NCBI GenBank assembly: GCA_023412195.1
Contig: JAEYNZ010000103.1
Coordinates: 1 to 64,000 of the forward strand
Source of the DNA: Bacteroidota bacterium
GTDB lineage: Bacteria > Bacteroidota > Bacteroidia > Bacteroidales > Prolixibacteraceae
Direction: 5' to 3'
Length of the DNA stretch: 64,000 bases
Shown: positions 45,800 through 53,398 of the stretch, in pieces
Position numbering within the stretch: the stretch's first letter is position 1
Layout: each line of letters starts with the position of its first letter
Notes under the pieces: generated by a model
Seen by the model: only the letters and a program-made list of their open reading frames with translations
Told to the model about the DNA's origin: nothing
Databases searched by the model: none
Position numbers and translations under genes: made by a program

Positions 45800-46488
45800 A
45801 GAAGAAGAACTTTTTTTGGATTGGCTATTCCGATTTGATGACCAGTATGTTCTTTGTCATGTTGGTACTGTTTATTGTTACTGTAGGATTTCTCCTGAAT
45901 AAAATGTCGGAAAACATCATCATTATTGGCGAGAACAGGAAACTGATAGACAGTATGGAGGTTACACAGGTGGGATTGATCCAGGAAATTGAACGGGCAA
46001 ATAAGTTGTTGAACATGGAATCGTTGTTTGAACCGCTAAATGAAAGCAACGCATTTATTTATCTGCCTGAGTGCAGAAAATTTGTAGTGAAAGATTTAAC
46101 AGGGGAGGAAATATTTGAGCCAGGGGAAACAGTCATCAGAAATGTAAGCTTGAAGAATAAAGCTGTTGAGGCCGGAAAGCAACTGGAACAGTTTCTCGGA
46201 AAACTGATGGAAGGGGAAAAGGATATCTCCTACCTTCTTGTTATTGAAGGGAACATGGCAAATACATGGGACAGACAGTATTCGAGTGATAGTGCATATG
46301 GCTACAGGACCAGTTACCAGCGGGCACTTGCCCTGTATGAACTCTGGCAGCAGAATGGGATTGATTTCCGAAAATACAATGTAGAAGTAATGCTTTGCGG
46401 AAGTGGGTTTACCGGGTTATGCCGCGATGAAACAGAGGAGAACAATAAACGGTTTTCGATACAGATTATACCAAAGGTTTCAAGGTAA
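45796..46488 (+). CDS. MotB/ZorB-like stator subunit with OmpA-type peptidoglycan-binding domain
   Basis: A 230-residue protein: one N-terminal helix preceded by YSDLMTSMFFVMLVLFIVTV, with Asp13 at the place of the proton-carrying aspartate of MotB/ZorB/ExbD, a coiled linker (about 40-75), and a C-terminal OmpA-like domain (about 125-230). The latter shows YLLVIEGNMANTWD (family I-x-G-H-x-D, His to Asn), TSYQRALALYELWQQNGI and ENNKRFSIQI (family N-R-R-V), so cell-wall binding is likely. It overlaps the ZorA-like gene by 4 bases. Together they form the ion-driven stator of this operon. Confidence 0.85.
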   Translation: MKKKNFFWIGYSDLMTSMFFVMLVLFIVTVGFLLNKMSENIIIIGENRKLIDSMEVTQVGLIQEIERANKLLNMESLFEPLNESNAFIYLPECRKFVVKDLTGEEIFEPGETVIRNVSLKNKAVEAGKQLEQFLGKLMEGEKDISYLLVIEGNMANTWDRQYSSDSAYGYRTSYQRALALYELWQQNGIDFRKYNVEVMLCGSGFTGLCRDETEENNKRFSIQIIPKVSR

Positions 46489-46498
46489 AAGTTTAATA

Positions 46499-47662
46499 AT
46501 GAAAAGGCTCCGATATATATCAGTAATAGTTTTCAGCATTATTTTTTCTCAGCAATTTTATGGTTGCCGTGGATGTTCTCAATCTGGTATAAGGAGCCGT
46601 GCAGAAAGTTCTCCGGAGAAACAGGCTGCTTCAGAATTTTCCAATCCGGATGGAAATCAGGATAAACAATCATCATTATCATCAGTTTCACTGAACGAAC
46701 TTTTTAATAAGTACCGGTCAGCAGTTTTTATGGTTTTAACATCAAACGGAGAACAGGATTACCAGGCTACCGGGTTTTTTATAACTGCTGATGGAATTGC
46801 TGTCAGCAATTATCATGTATTTGAAGGTACCTCCAGAAGAAATGATATATTAAAAACAGCTGATGGAATTGAACTTCAGATTGAAAGGGTTCTTACCCAC
46901 AACAAGGATGATGATTTCATTGTCTTTAAGGTAAAGCTAAATGACAGGGTGAAATTCACTCCCATTCCGGTTGCTCAAAAGAATCCTGAGATCGGAGAAG
47001 ATGTTTTTGCCATTGGTAATCCGCTGGGGTTTGAACACACCCTGTCGAAGGGTATTGTTTCAGGTTACCGGAGCAATAAGAGCCTGATACAGACAACTGC
47101 TGAAATCACACGTGGAAGCAGTGGTGGGCCACTTATGAATATGAATGGTGAGGTTGTTGGAATTACCACAGCGGGAATGGGTGAAGCCAATTTAAATTTT
47201 GCTGTAAATATTGAGGCGTTAAGACTTTCCAGGTTTTTAAATACACAAAAAAACAATTACCAAAAGAATGGGAGGTATGAAGTTTTTGTGTCAAGAGTGA
47301 TTGATGGTGATACCTTTGTATTAAGCACCGGCGAAAAAGTAAGGTTAATAGGTATTGATGCACCTGAAATGGGACGTTCTGTGCAAAGCAGGGAACGTTT
47401 AGCCGAAGAAGCAACCAAGTACATCAGGGATTTGATTGAAGGAAAAAAAGTAGTTATTGAGCTGGATGTACAGCTATATGACAGGTATCGAAGGTTGTTG
47501 GCTTACGTTTATGTAGATACTGTATTTTTGAACGAAATGCTCCTTAAAAAAGGATTGGCAGTCATTATGACCTATCCTCCGAATGTTAAGCACGTTGAAA
47601 GTTTTAAGCAATTTCAGGACAGAGCCAAAAGAAAAGGTATTGGTGTTTGGGAGTACCTGTGA
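46499..47662 (+). CDS. Exported trypsin-like (HtrA-type) protease fused to a staphylococcal-type nuclease
   Basis: About 387 residues from the ATG at 46499. A signal peptide with possible lipobox (YGC, Cys23) leads to a serine protease domain (about 65-250): His106 in VSNYHVFEG, Asp138/139 in KDDDFIVFKV, Ser208 in TRGSSGGPL. A staphylococcal nuclease domain follows (about 260-387): VIDGDTFVL (D269, D271), RLIGIDAPE (R282, D287, E290) and YDRYRRLLAYV (R332), so both active sites look complete. No PDZ domain is present. It follows the ZorB-like gene by 10 bases. A periplasmic enzyme that cuts both protein and nucleic acid would be a fitting effector for a defence machine, though a housekeeping role is possible. 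Confidence 0.85.
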   Translation: MKRLRYISVIVFSIIFSQQFYGCRGCSQSGIRSRAESSPEKQAASEFSNPDGNQDKQSSLSSVSLNELFNKYRSAVFMVLTSNGEQDYQATGFFITADGIAVSNYHVFEGTSRRNDILKTADGIELQIERVLTHNKDDDFIVFKVKLNDRVKFTPIPVAQKNPEIGEDVFAIGNPLGFEHTLSKGIVSGYRSNKSLIQTTAEITRGSSGGPLMNMNGEVVGITTAGMGEANLNFAVNIEALRLSRFLNTQKNNYQKNGRYEVFVSRVIDGDTFVLSTGEKVRLIGIDAPEMGRSVQSRERLAEEATKYIRDLIEGKKVVIELDVQLYDRYRRLLAYVYVDTVFLNEMLLKKGLAVIMTYPPNVKHVESFKQFQDRAKRKGIGVWEYL

Positions 47663-47777
47663 TGTTTGTTTATTCAGATCAGGTCAGGCAGCCGCTCACT
47701 TAGTAAACCAGGCTTTTTTGATTACCTTGCTTACTTAATTACAGCAGTTTATTTATTAATTTAATTTCAAGAAATAA

Positions 47778-48695
47778 ATGAGACCTGAAATTGTAATCCA
47801 GGCAAGGGAAGCCTCGATCAGTAAGGCAGTGAAGGTTAAGCGCATCCTTCCCTTCCGACACAGGAGGATGGTTGGCCCCTTTATATTCATGGATCATGCG
47901 GGACCTATTACTGGCATACATTCAAATCCATCAATGCTCGACGTATTGCCTCATCCCCACATCGGGCTTTCTACTGTAAGCTACCTTTTTAACGGAAAGG
48001 TAACCCACCGCGATAGTCTGGGTGTAGAGCAGGTCATCCGTCCGGGTGAAGTGAACTGGATGACTGCAGGCAGCGGGATTGCACATTCCGAGAGGTTTGA
48101 AGATCCATCCTCCCTGGCCGGCGGACTGGAGATGATACAAACATGGGTTGCGCTCCCCGAGAAGGATGAAGAGGAAGCACCCTCCTTTGATAATTACAGA
48201 GCTGGTCAGCTGCCTGTTTTTACAGATACGGGAGTATGGATGCGCCTGATAGCCGGCAGTGCATTTGGCTTAAAAAATGATGTTAAAACCCATTCCTCCA
48301 TGTTTTACCTTCATGTTGCCTTACAAAAAGGAGCTAAGCTGGATCTGCCTAAAGAACATTCCGAACGTGCAATATACATTGCGAAGGGGAAGGCAGAGCT
48401 TTCGGGAGTTGCTTATGCTCCCGGACAGATGCTGGTATTCAGCAAAAATAGTGATCCGGTAATCCATGCAGCTGAGGATACAACGCTGATGCTTTTGGGG
48501 GGTGAGCCTTTGGGAGAACGCTTTATCTGGTGGAATTTTGTATCCTCCCGCAAGGAACGCATAGAACAGGCAAAAGAAGACTGGAAGCAGGGTCGAATTC
48601 TACTGCCGCCTTTCGATAACAAGGAATTTATCCCGCTGCCTGATGATAAATCAAAACCGGCAGGCAGTGAACCAAATCCTGAACCGCTTTCATAG
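47778..48695 (+). CDS. Pirin family bicupin protein
   Basis: A 305-residue pirin. The N-terminal cupin carries GPFIFMDHAGP, DVLPHPHIGLSTVSYLFNG, HRDSLGVEQVIRPGEVNWMT and GSGIAHSER, including the four metal ligands (His-x-His, His, Glu) of the iron site. The second cupin (about 170-270) ends with FIWWNFVSSRKERI, the usual pirin C-terminal motif. Bacterial pirins act as quercetinase-like dioxygenases or redox-sensing partners. It stands alone between the envelope-machine operon and the MNT-HEPN genes. Confidence 0.9.
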   Translation: MRPEIVIQAREASISKAVKVKRILPFRHRRMVGPFIFMDHAGPITGIHSNPSMLDVLPHPHIGLSTVSYLFNGKVTHRDSLGVEQVIRPGEVNWMTAGSGIAHSERFEDPSSLAGGLEMIQTWVALPEKDEEEAPSFDNYRAGQLPVFTDTGVWMRLIAGSAFGLKNDVKTHSSMFYLHVALQKGAKLDLPKEHSERAIYIAKGKAELSGVAYAPGQMLVFSKNSDPVIHAAEDTTLMLLGGEPLGERFIWWNFVSSRKERIEQAKEDWKQGRILLPPFDNKEFIPLPDDKSKPAGSEPNPEPLS

Positions 48696-48755
48696 TTATT
48701 ATTATAAGTGGATATTGTGCTGGTGGGGAGAAAATAAAAAAGAATTTTAATGTTG

Positions 48756-48763
48756 TATATTTG
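48756..48763 (+). promoter_or_regulatory. TAnnTTTG -7 box immediately before the MNT gene
   Basis: TATATTTG matches the Bacteroidota -7 consensus fully and ends four bases before the ATG at 48768. Transcription would begin at or next to the start codon, so the mRNA may be leaderless. This favours the start at 48768 over the ATG at 48750. Confidence 0.6.
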
Positions 48764-48767
48764 TATT

Positions 48768-49085
48768 ATGAGCAGTGATGAAATCATATTAAATAAAATT
48801 ACAGCAGCAGTATTTTCGATCACCCCTGATGCTGAAATTTTTCTTTATGGCTCAAGAGCCAGAAAGACGGCTCATGAAGATTCTGATTGGGATATTCTAA
48901 TTTTGGTAAATAATCAGGATTTAAGCTTTGACTTGGAGAAGGATCTGATTAATGTTTTATATGACGTAGAAATTGAAACAGGTGAAGTTATTTCTCCGGT
49001 TATATATACAAAGAAAGAATGGAAAGAAAGATTTTATATAACTCCCTTATTTGAAAACATTCAAAACGATGCTGTTCGTTTGTAA
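48768..49085 (+). CDS. MNT-type minimal nucleotidyltransferase (HEPN-MNT module)
   Basis: A protein of about 105 residues with the nucleotidyltransferase core FLYGSRARKTAHEDSDWDIL: GS, and DxD as D-W-D. MNT proteins are the antitoxin partners of HEPN RNases and inactivate them by adding AMP to the toxin. The stop overlaps the HEPN start (TAATG), the usual arrangement. The enzyme looks complete, while its partner gene carries an in-frame stop, leaving the antitoxin half intact. Confidence 0.85.
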   Translation: MSSDEIILNKITAAVFSITPDAEIFLYGSRARKTAHEDSDWDILILVNNQDLSFDLEKDLINVLYDVEIETGEVISPVIYTKKEWKERFYITPLFENIQNDAVRL

Positions 49086-49468
49086 TGAAAGAAGAAACTG
49101 AAAGCTATATACGCTATAGAATTGAACGGGCTTGGGATACACTTGACGATGCACGAATATTAGCAACAAATGGAAAATGGAATTCTGCTATCAATCGGCT
49201 TTATTATGCAGCTTATTATGCTGTAATAGCTTTGCTGTTACGGAATGGATTTAAACCTGGAACCCATAATGTTGCCAAAACAAACTTTACTCAACATTTT
49301 ATCAAAACTGAGGTCATTGATAAGGAGTCAGGAACTGTATATGCTCAACTTTTTACATAGCGACAGAAAGGTGATTATGATGATCTGTTTGATTTTAATG
49401 AAAATAAAGTAATGCCATTATTTGATCCAGTAGAACAATTAATTAAGAAAATTGAATCATTGATTTAA
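49085..49468 (+). pseudogene. HEPN domain protein interrupted by an in-frame TAG
   Basis: Reading from the ATG at 49085 gives a HEPN protein of the COG1895 type: SYIRYRIERAWDTLDDARIL, NSAINRLYYAAYYAVIALLL and FTQHFIKTEVIDKESG. TAG at 49358-49360 ends it after 91 residues. The same frame continues for 35 codons to TAA at 49468 with RQKGDYDDLFDFNENKVMP, the normal family C-terminus (usually LRQ-x-GDYDD). The TAG replaces the leucine expected there, so a single TTG-to-TAG change explains it. TAG is an ordinary stop elsewhere in the window, so recoding is unlikely. The toxin is probably inactive or altered. Confidence 0.8.
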
Positions 49469-49522
49469 AAAGAACCTTAATATCTGTAAGTAATGCCACC
49501 TTTTAACACATCAAAAAAGAAG

Positions 49523-49530
49523 TATATTTG
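49523..49530 (+). promoter_or_regulatory. TAnnTTTG -7 box for the aldo-keto reductase gene
   Basis: TATATTTG matches the Bacteroidota -7 consensus, with TTTT (49501-49504) 18 bases upstream as a near-consensus -33 box. The predicted transcript begins near the ATG at 49533 and so favours the in-frame ATG at 49557 as the real start. Confidence 0.6.
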
Positions 49531-49556
49531 TTATGATCCGGAATAATAAAGTCAAA

Positions 49557-50498
49557 ATGGAAAAAAAGAACATTTTAAAGGGAATTAACCGCAGAGAATT
49601 TCTACAGGCTGGTGCAAAAGTAACTGCTGCTGCCATGCTTACTGGGTTGGGAACATCACGGCTGTTTGGAGCAGGTTTGATGCAGGGCTCACCTGTTGAG
49701 AAGATTACACTGAACAATGGTGTTAAAATGCCGTTGCTGGGATTCGGAACCCTATATCTCACCGGTGAGGTTGGAGAAAAATGTGTTGCAGATGCCATCG
49801 CTCAGGGGTATCGTCTTATTGATACCGCCAAAGTTTATAACAATGAAGAAGCGGTAGGGGTGGGGATTAAAAACAGTGGCATCGATCGGAAGGAGCTTTT
49901 TGTAACGTCGAAAATATGGGTTGAAGACTCAGGGTATGAGCCTGCAAAGAAAGCATTTCAGACATCCCTTGATAAACTGGGGCTCGATTACCTTGACCTG
50001 TATCTTATCCACCGTCCGCGTGGGGACGTAAAAGGCTCATGGAAGGCAATGGAAGAATTATATAAAGCAGGTAAAATTAAGGCGATAGGGGTAAGTAATT
50101 TTACTCCTGCCCAGATTAAGGACCTGATGGCAGGCAGCAGTGTGAAGCCGGCAGTGAACCAGATTGAAACGCATGCATTCTTTCAGCAGCCGGGAGATCG
50201 TGAGTTCCTGAAGCAAAACAACATTGTGATGGAAGCCTGGTCGCCATTTGCACAAGGACGTAATGAACTTTTTACCAATAAGGTTCTTGCTGATATAGGT
50301 AAGAAATACAACAAGAGTAATGCACAGGTGAGCCTGAGATGGCATTATCAGAGAGGTATTGTTCCCATTCCACGTACTTCCAGGGTAGAGCATATGAAGG
50401 AAAACCTGAATATATTCGATTTTAGACTCACCGATGCTGACATGAATGCCATTGCGAAGCTGGATTTGAATGTCACCCAGTTCCCGGAGTGGGATTAA
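49557..50498 (+). CDS. Exported aldo-keto reductase (twin-arginine signal)
   Basis: About 313 residues from ATG 49557. A Tat-type signal (NRREFLQAGAKVTAAAMLTG) leads to a full aldo-keto reductase barrel. All four catalytic residues are seen: Asp and Tyr in LIDTAKVYNNEEAVG, Lys in FVTSKIWVED, His in YLIHRPRGD. NADPH-binding segments are present too (GVSNF, VPIPRTSRVEHMKENL). An exported NADPH enzyme requires folding with its cofactor, which Tat allows. It lies alone; substrate unknown, an aldehyde or sugar-like carbonyl. Confidence 0.88.
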   Translation: MEKKNILKGINRREFLQAGAKVTAAAMLTGLGTSRLFGAGLMQGSPVEKITLNNGVKMPLLGFGTLYLTGEVGEKCVADAIAQGYRLIDTAKVYNNEEAVGVGIKNSGIDRKELFVTSKIWVEDSGYEPAKKAFQTSLDKLGLDYLDLYLIHRPRGDVKGSWKAMEELYKAGKIKAIGVSNFTPAQIKDLMAGSSVKPAVNQIETHAFFQQPGDREFLKQNNIVMEAWSPFAQGRNELFTNKVLADIGKKYNKSNAQVSLRWHYQRGIVPIPRTSRVEHMKENLNIFDFRLTDADMNAIAKLDLNVTQFPEWD

Positions 50499-50501
50499 AG
50501 G

Positions 50502-50972
50502 TCATGCATTCTGCAGTGCTGCAATGTCGAACTTTTTCATTTGAAGAAATGCTTTCATAACCCTTTCTGAACGGGATGGATCGCTAAGCAGGTCTTTTAG
50601 CACAACAGGAACAATCTGCCAGGATACACCGTACTGGTCTTTCAGCCAGCCACACTGTTCAGCTTCGGGTACATAGGAAAGTTTTTCCCAGTAAAAGTCT
50701 ATTTCTTCCTGTGTGTCACAATTCACCTGGAAGGAAACCGCTTCATTAAATTGAAATACAGGTCCTCCGTTCAGGGCGGTAAATTGTTGTCCATTAATAT
50801 GAAATTCAACAGTTAAAACTGTACCTTCCTTTTGCCCATGAATCTCCTTACCTTCCCTGCCGTAGTAGGTAATATAGTCAATTCCTGAATCCCTGAAGAC
50901 AGATATATAAAACCTTGCTGCTTCTTCTGCCTGGTAATCGAACCACAGGCAGGGTGTTATTTGTTTTTTCAT
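50502..50972 (-). CDS. PhnB-like VOC superfamily protein
   Basis: A 156-residue protein from the ATG at 50972 (MKKQITPCLWFDYQAEEAAR); the open frame above adds fifteen unlikely residues. It belongs to the PhnB/3-demethylubiquinone-methyltransferase-like branch of the VOC fold: YYGREGKEIHGQKEGTVLTV, INGQQFTALNGGP, and CGWLKDQYGVSWQIVP. Members bind small ligands but few have a proven reaction. It is one of three VOC proteins in a minus-strand run with DUF1697 and AHSA1 genes. Confidence 0.85.
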   Translation of the reverse strand: MKKQITPCLWFDYQAEEAARFYISVFRDSGIDYITYYGREGKEIHGQKEGTVLTVEFHINGQQFTALNGGPVFQFNEAVSFQVNCDTQEEIDFYWEKLSYVPEAEQCGWLKDQYGVSWQIVPVVLKDLLSDPSRSERVMKAFLQMKKFDIAALQNA

Positions 50973-51006
50973 GATGGTAAACTTTAAATTCCTGAGGTAG
51001 TAAAAT

Positions 51007-51558
51007 TCAACCTTCATTGGCAGAGCTTAGTTCTACCAGTTTATTCAGTGTATTAAAATTTCGTGTGGTTGCTGCAACGCCAAGTTTTTTCCAATGCTTC
51101 ACGTTTGAAATCTTTGATCGGGCAGCATTACCCGGAATATACATATATCCAGCAGTTTCAGTAATCACCAGTTTTTCATCACCAAAGTCTTCGGCCATCA
51201 GCTCTCTTGCAATCTGAGGGGGAGGAGGCTCAGCAAAAAGCACAAAGAATACACGTGAGATATTTTCATTAGTGAAGGGATTATCCTTCAGTACTTGCTG
51301 TAACTGTTCTCCGGTACGAACCATAACAGCCAGATCGGCACCAATGTGTTTTTTAATCAGCTCATACACCTGCTTCTCAACCTCATTTGCAGGAAGATGT
51401 GTGTCCAGCAGGGCATTCCCGCTCTGGATATAGGTCCTGACGTTCAGAAAACCTGCATTGGTTAACACTTCCCGCAGCTGAGCCATAGGCACCCTGTTTT
51501 TCCCTGTTGGCATCACTCCCCGAAGAAGGACAACATAAGTTTTTAAATTATCAGTCAT
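51007..51558 (-). CDS. DUF1697 family protein
   Basis: A 183-residue soluble protein typical of DUF1697: YVVLLRGVMPTGKNRVPMAQ, NVRTYIQSGNALLDT and a C-terminal RNFNTLNKLVEL. Usual family start is VALLRGINVGG; here it is a variant. Function not established. It lies 15 bases after a VOC gene and is followed by the PhnB-like gene; the three are probably co-transcribed. Confidence 0.85.
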   Translation of the reverse strand: MTDNLKTYVVLLRGVMPTGKNRVPMAQLREVLTNAGFLNVRTYIQSGNALLDTHLPANEVEKQVYELIKKHIGADLAVMVRTGEQLQQVLKDNPFTNENISRVFFVLFAEPPPPQIARELMAEDFGDEKLVITETAGYMYIPGNAARSKISNVKHWKKLGVAATTRNFNTLNKLVELSSANEG

Positions 51559-51573
51559 ATGTATGGATGCATT

Positions 51574-51957
51574 TTATTCTTCCTCCTGCAAAACTGAGAT
51601 GATGTTGCCTGCCGGATCTTTGAACCAGGCAATATCCGGCCCCTGGTGTTGTGCTATACCATGCATTATAAGGTCCTCATCTGTCAGTCCCTCATAAAAT
51701 TCAAATTGTACACCCTTGCTCTTTAGATGCTTCATAGCATTGCGCAAATCATTGACCACTAAATTCAGAACCGTAAACGTAGCCGGCTCATGATCCTGTT
51801 TTGGGTACACGAAAGCCATTGCTCCTCCAGGTAAATGTAATCTGATACCCATGCTGGTTCTTTCTGCATTCAATTCTATTTTCTCTGAATAAAATAAATA
51901 TGCTTTATCCAGATCATTGACAGAAAAACTGGTGAAACTACTTTTAATATCAAGCAT
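51574..51957 (-). CDS. VOC family (glyoxalase-like) protein
   Basis: A 127-residue single VOC domain: SFSVNDLDKAYLFYSEKI at the start and IAWFKDPAGNIISVLQ at the end, the classic beginning and end of the glyoxalase/bleomycin-resistance fold. IAQHQGPD and the final region hold possible metal-site residues, but the glyoxalase I ligand set is incomplete, so a binding role is as likely as catalysis. It is 15 bases from the next PhnB-like gene. Confidence 0.85.
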   Translation of the reverse strand: MLDIKSSFTSFSVNDLDKAYLFYSEKIELNAERTSMGIRLHLPGGAMAFVYPKQDHEPATFTVLNLVVNDLRNAMKHLKSKGVQFEFYEGLTDEDLIMHGIAQHQGPDIAWFKDPAGNIISVLQEEE

Positions 51958-51972
51958 GATGAATATGTTTAT

Positions 51973-52431
51973 TTACTGCTGATGTTGCTGCTCCGGATTT
52001 GGATACTGAAAGTTGAACATCCATTGCACTCCAAATTTATCCTTGCAACTGCCGTAATATGCACCCCAGAATGTATCGGCGAGGTCCATTTCCACCGTGC
52101 CACCTTCGGAAAGAGCTTTAAATAGGCGTGTGGTTTCTTCTTTCGAATCAGGAGATAGCATGATATACACATTGTTCCCGGGATTAAATTTGAAGCCAAA
52201 TCCTTCCGGGGCATCTGATCCCATGAGCATGTGTCCTCCAAGTATAGGCATCGACATATGCATTACAAGGTCCTTAACATCATCGGGAATGGGACCTGAT
52301 TTCTCGTCGGAAGGCATGTCGCCATACCGCATGATTCCTCCCATGAACTCACCTCCGAAAACCGATTTGTAGAAATTGAAAGCTTCTTCTGTTTCGCTTT
52401 TAAAATTGAGATATGTGCTTACAGTTGCCAT
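51973..52431 (-). CDS. PhnB-like VOC superfamily protein
   Basis: A 152-residue protein with typical PhnB-like features: TYLNFKSETEEAFNFYKSVF, GGHMLMGSDAPEG, GNNVYIMLSPDSKEETTRLF and TFWGAYYGSCKDKFGVQWMF. Similar genes are very common next to AHSA1-domain genes, as here (85 bases upstream). Small-molecule binding is expected; no reaction can be named. Confidence 0.85.
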   Translation of the reverse strand: MATVSTYLNFKSETEEAFNFYKSVFGGEFMGGIMRYGDMPSDEKSGPIPDDVKDLVMHMSMPILGGHMLMGSDAPEGFGFKFNPGNNVYIMLSPDSKEETTRLFKALSEGGTVEMDLADTFWGAYYGSCKDKFGVQWMFNFQYPNPEQQHQQ

Positions 52432-52516
52432 AATTATATATTTAAATGTTATTAATAACTCGTGTTTACGTAGGTAGAATCAGGTTGTTGGGGAAAGGCT
52501 GCCTGCCTGAGTATAT

Positions 52517-53398
52517 TTATCTGTTTTCGCACAGCTCCTTCAATCTGTTCAGGGCTTTAGGCCATGTATCATTAAAATAGGCTTCAAATTCAGGAGTCAC
52601 ATCCAAATCAACCAGCACCAAAGTTTTACCATTCGTTTCCTGAAAGGTATAATTCTCGAGTCCGCCTGCCCATTTTTCAACCTCCGGGCCTGATGTGATA
52701 TCTTTATCTCCCTGAAACATGCCAAAGTGTTCTATGCTTACGAACTTGTTGGGAATGTTCTCACGTATCCGACTGATCATGCCTCCCTTGTTGCCTTGCT
52801 GGTCCTCGCCAATAAACCTGATGTCAGATCCTTTTTCCCATGTGCCTTCATACCGGGAGGAAGGGTTAAAGACAGATGTCCATTCAGAATATGTGCGGGG
52901 CTCAAGCATGGTCCGGTAAACCTTTTCTGGATCTGCATCTATTAGTTTCTCCATATGCACCCTTCCAAACCGTACTTTTTCTTCTACATAGTTTTTAAAA
53001 CTATTGAGAATCGACTGCCAGCCCTCCCTTTGCATTTCGATGCTGTGGGTCTGTTCGGCTTCGAAGGTTTCAACCACCCTTGTTCCTCCGTCTGCGTGTT
53101 CAAATGTAACCTGTACCTTACGGTTGTCATCCATTGTGTACTCAACTGCATGGTGTGGTTCCACCTTATTATAGGTACCGGTAAAATCAAAACCCACGCT
53201 GCCGTCCCGAGCTTCCATTCTGTAACTGAACCTTCCATCTTTGCGCAAATCATTTTCTGCATGGGGTGAATGCCAGTCATCGGAGGCATGGTTCCATCTT
53301 ACAACATGTTTTGGATCATTGAAGCATTCCCATACCTTGTCAACCGGTGCATTTACAAAAGCTTCTACAGTGATTTTTGTTTTCTCCATTGTTTCCAT
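52517..53398 (-). CDS. Double AHSA1/SRPBCC-domain protein
   Basis: A 293-residue protein made of two AHSA1/START-like domains. The first (about 1-140) has FVNAPVDKVWECFNDPKHVVRW and the end helix IEMQREGWQSILNSFKNYVE; the second (about 147-293) repeats the plan with EKLIDADPEKVYRTMLEPRT and YFNDTWPKALNRLKEL. Each domain forms a deep hydrophobic pocket. Usually these are single-domain genes, so this looks like a fusion of two neighbours. A second ATG at 53389 is an alternative start. It heads the minus-strand VOC/DUF1697 group, divergent from the GlxA-like regulator. Confidence 0.85.
   Translation of the reverse strand: METMEKTKITVEAFVNAPVDKVWECFNDPKHVVRWNHASDDWHSPHAENDLRKDGRFSYRMEARDGSVGFDFTGTYNKVEPHHAVEYTMDDNRKVQVTFEHADGGTRVVETFEAEQTHSIEMQREGWQSILNSFKNYVEEKVRFGRVHMEKLIDADPEKVYRTMLEPRTYSEWTSVFNPSSRYEGTWEKGSDIRFIGEDQQGNKGGMISRIRENIPNKFVSIEHFGMFQGDKDITSGPEVEKWAGGLENYTFQETNGKTLVLVDLDVTPEFEAYFNDTWPKALNRLKELCENR

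Noticed and set aside
36989..47662. Classical Zorya system
   Set aside because: Only ZorA- and ZorB-like proteins are present; no ZorC, SNF2-type ZorD or HNH ZorE is seen, so the name would be wrong.
34099..47662. A single large mobile island from MazEF to the protease-nuclease
   Set aside because: No integrase, transposase, tRNA target or attachment repeat was found to bound it; only local repeats around the PHP fusion are seen.
49358..49360. Recoded TAG (read-through or unusual amino acid) in the HEPN gene
   Set aside because: TAG ends other genes in the window normally and there is no recoding signal; a nonsense change is simpler.
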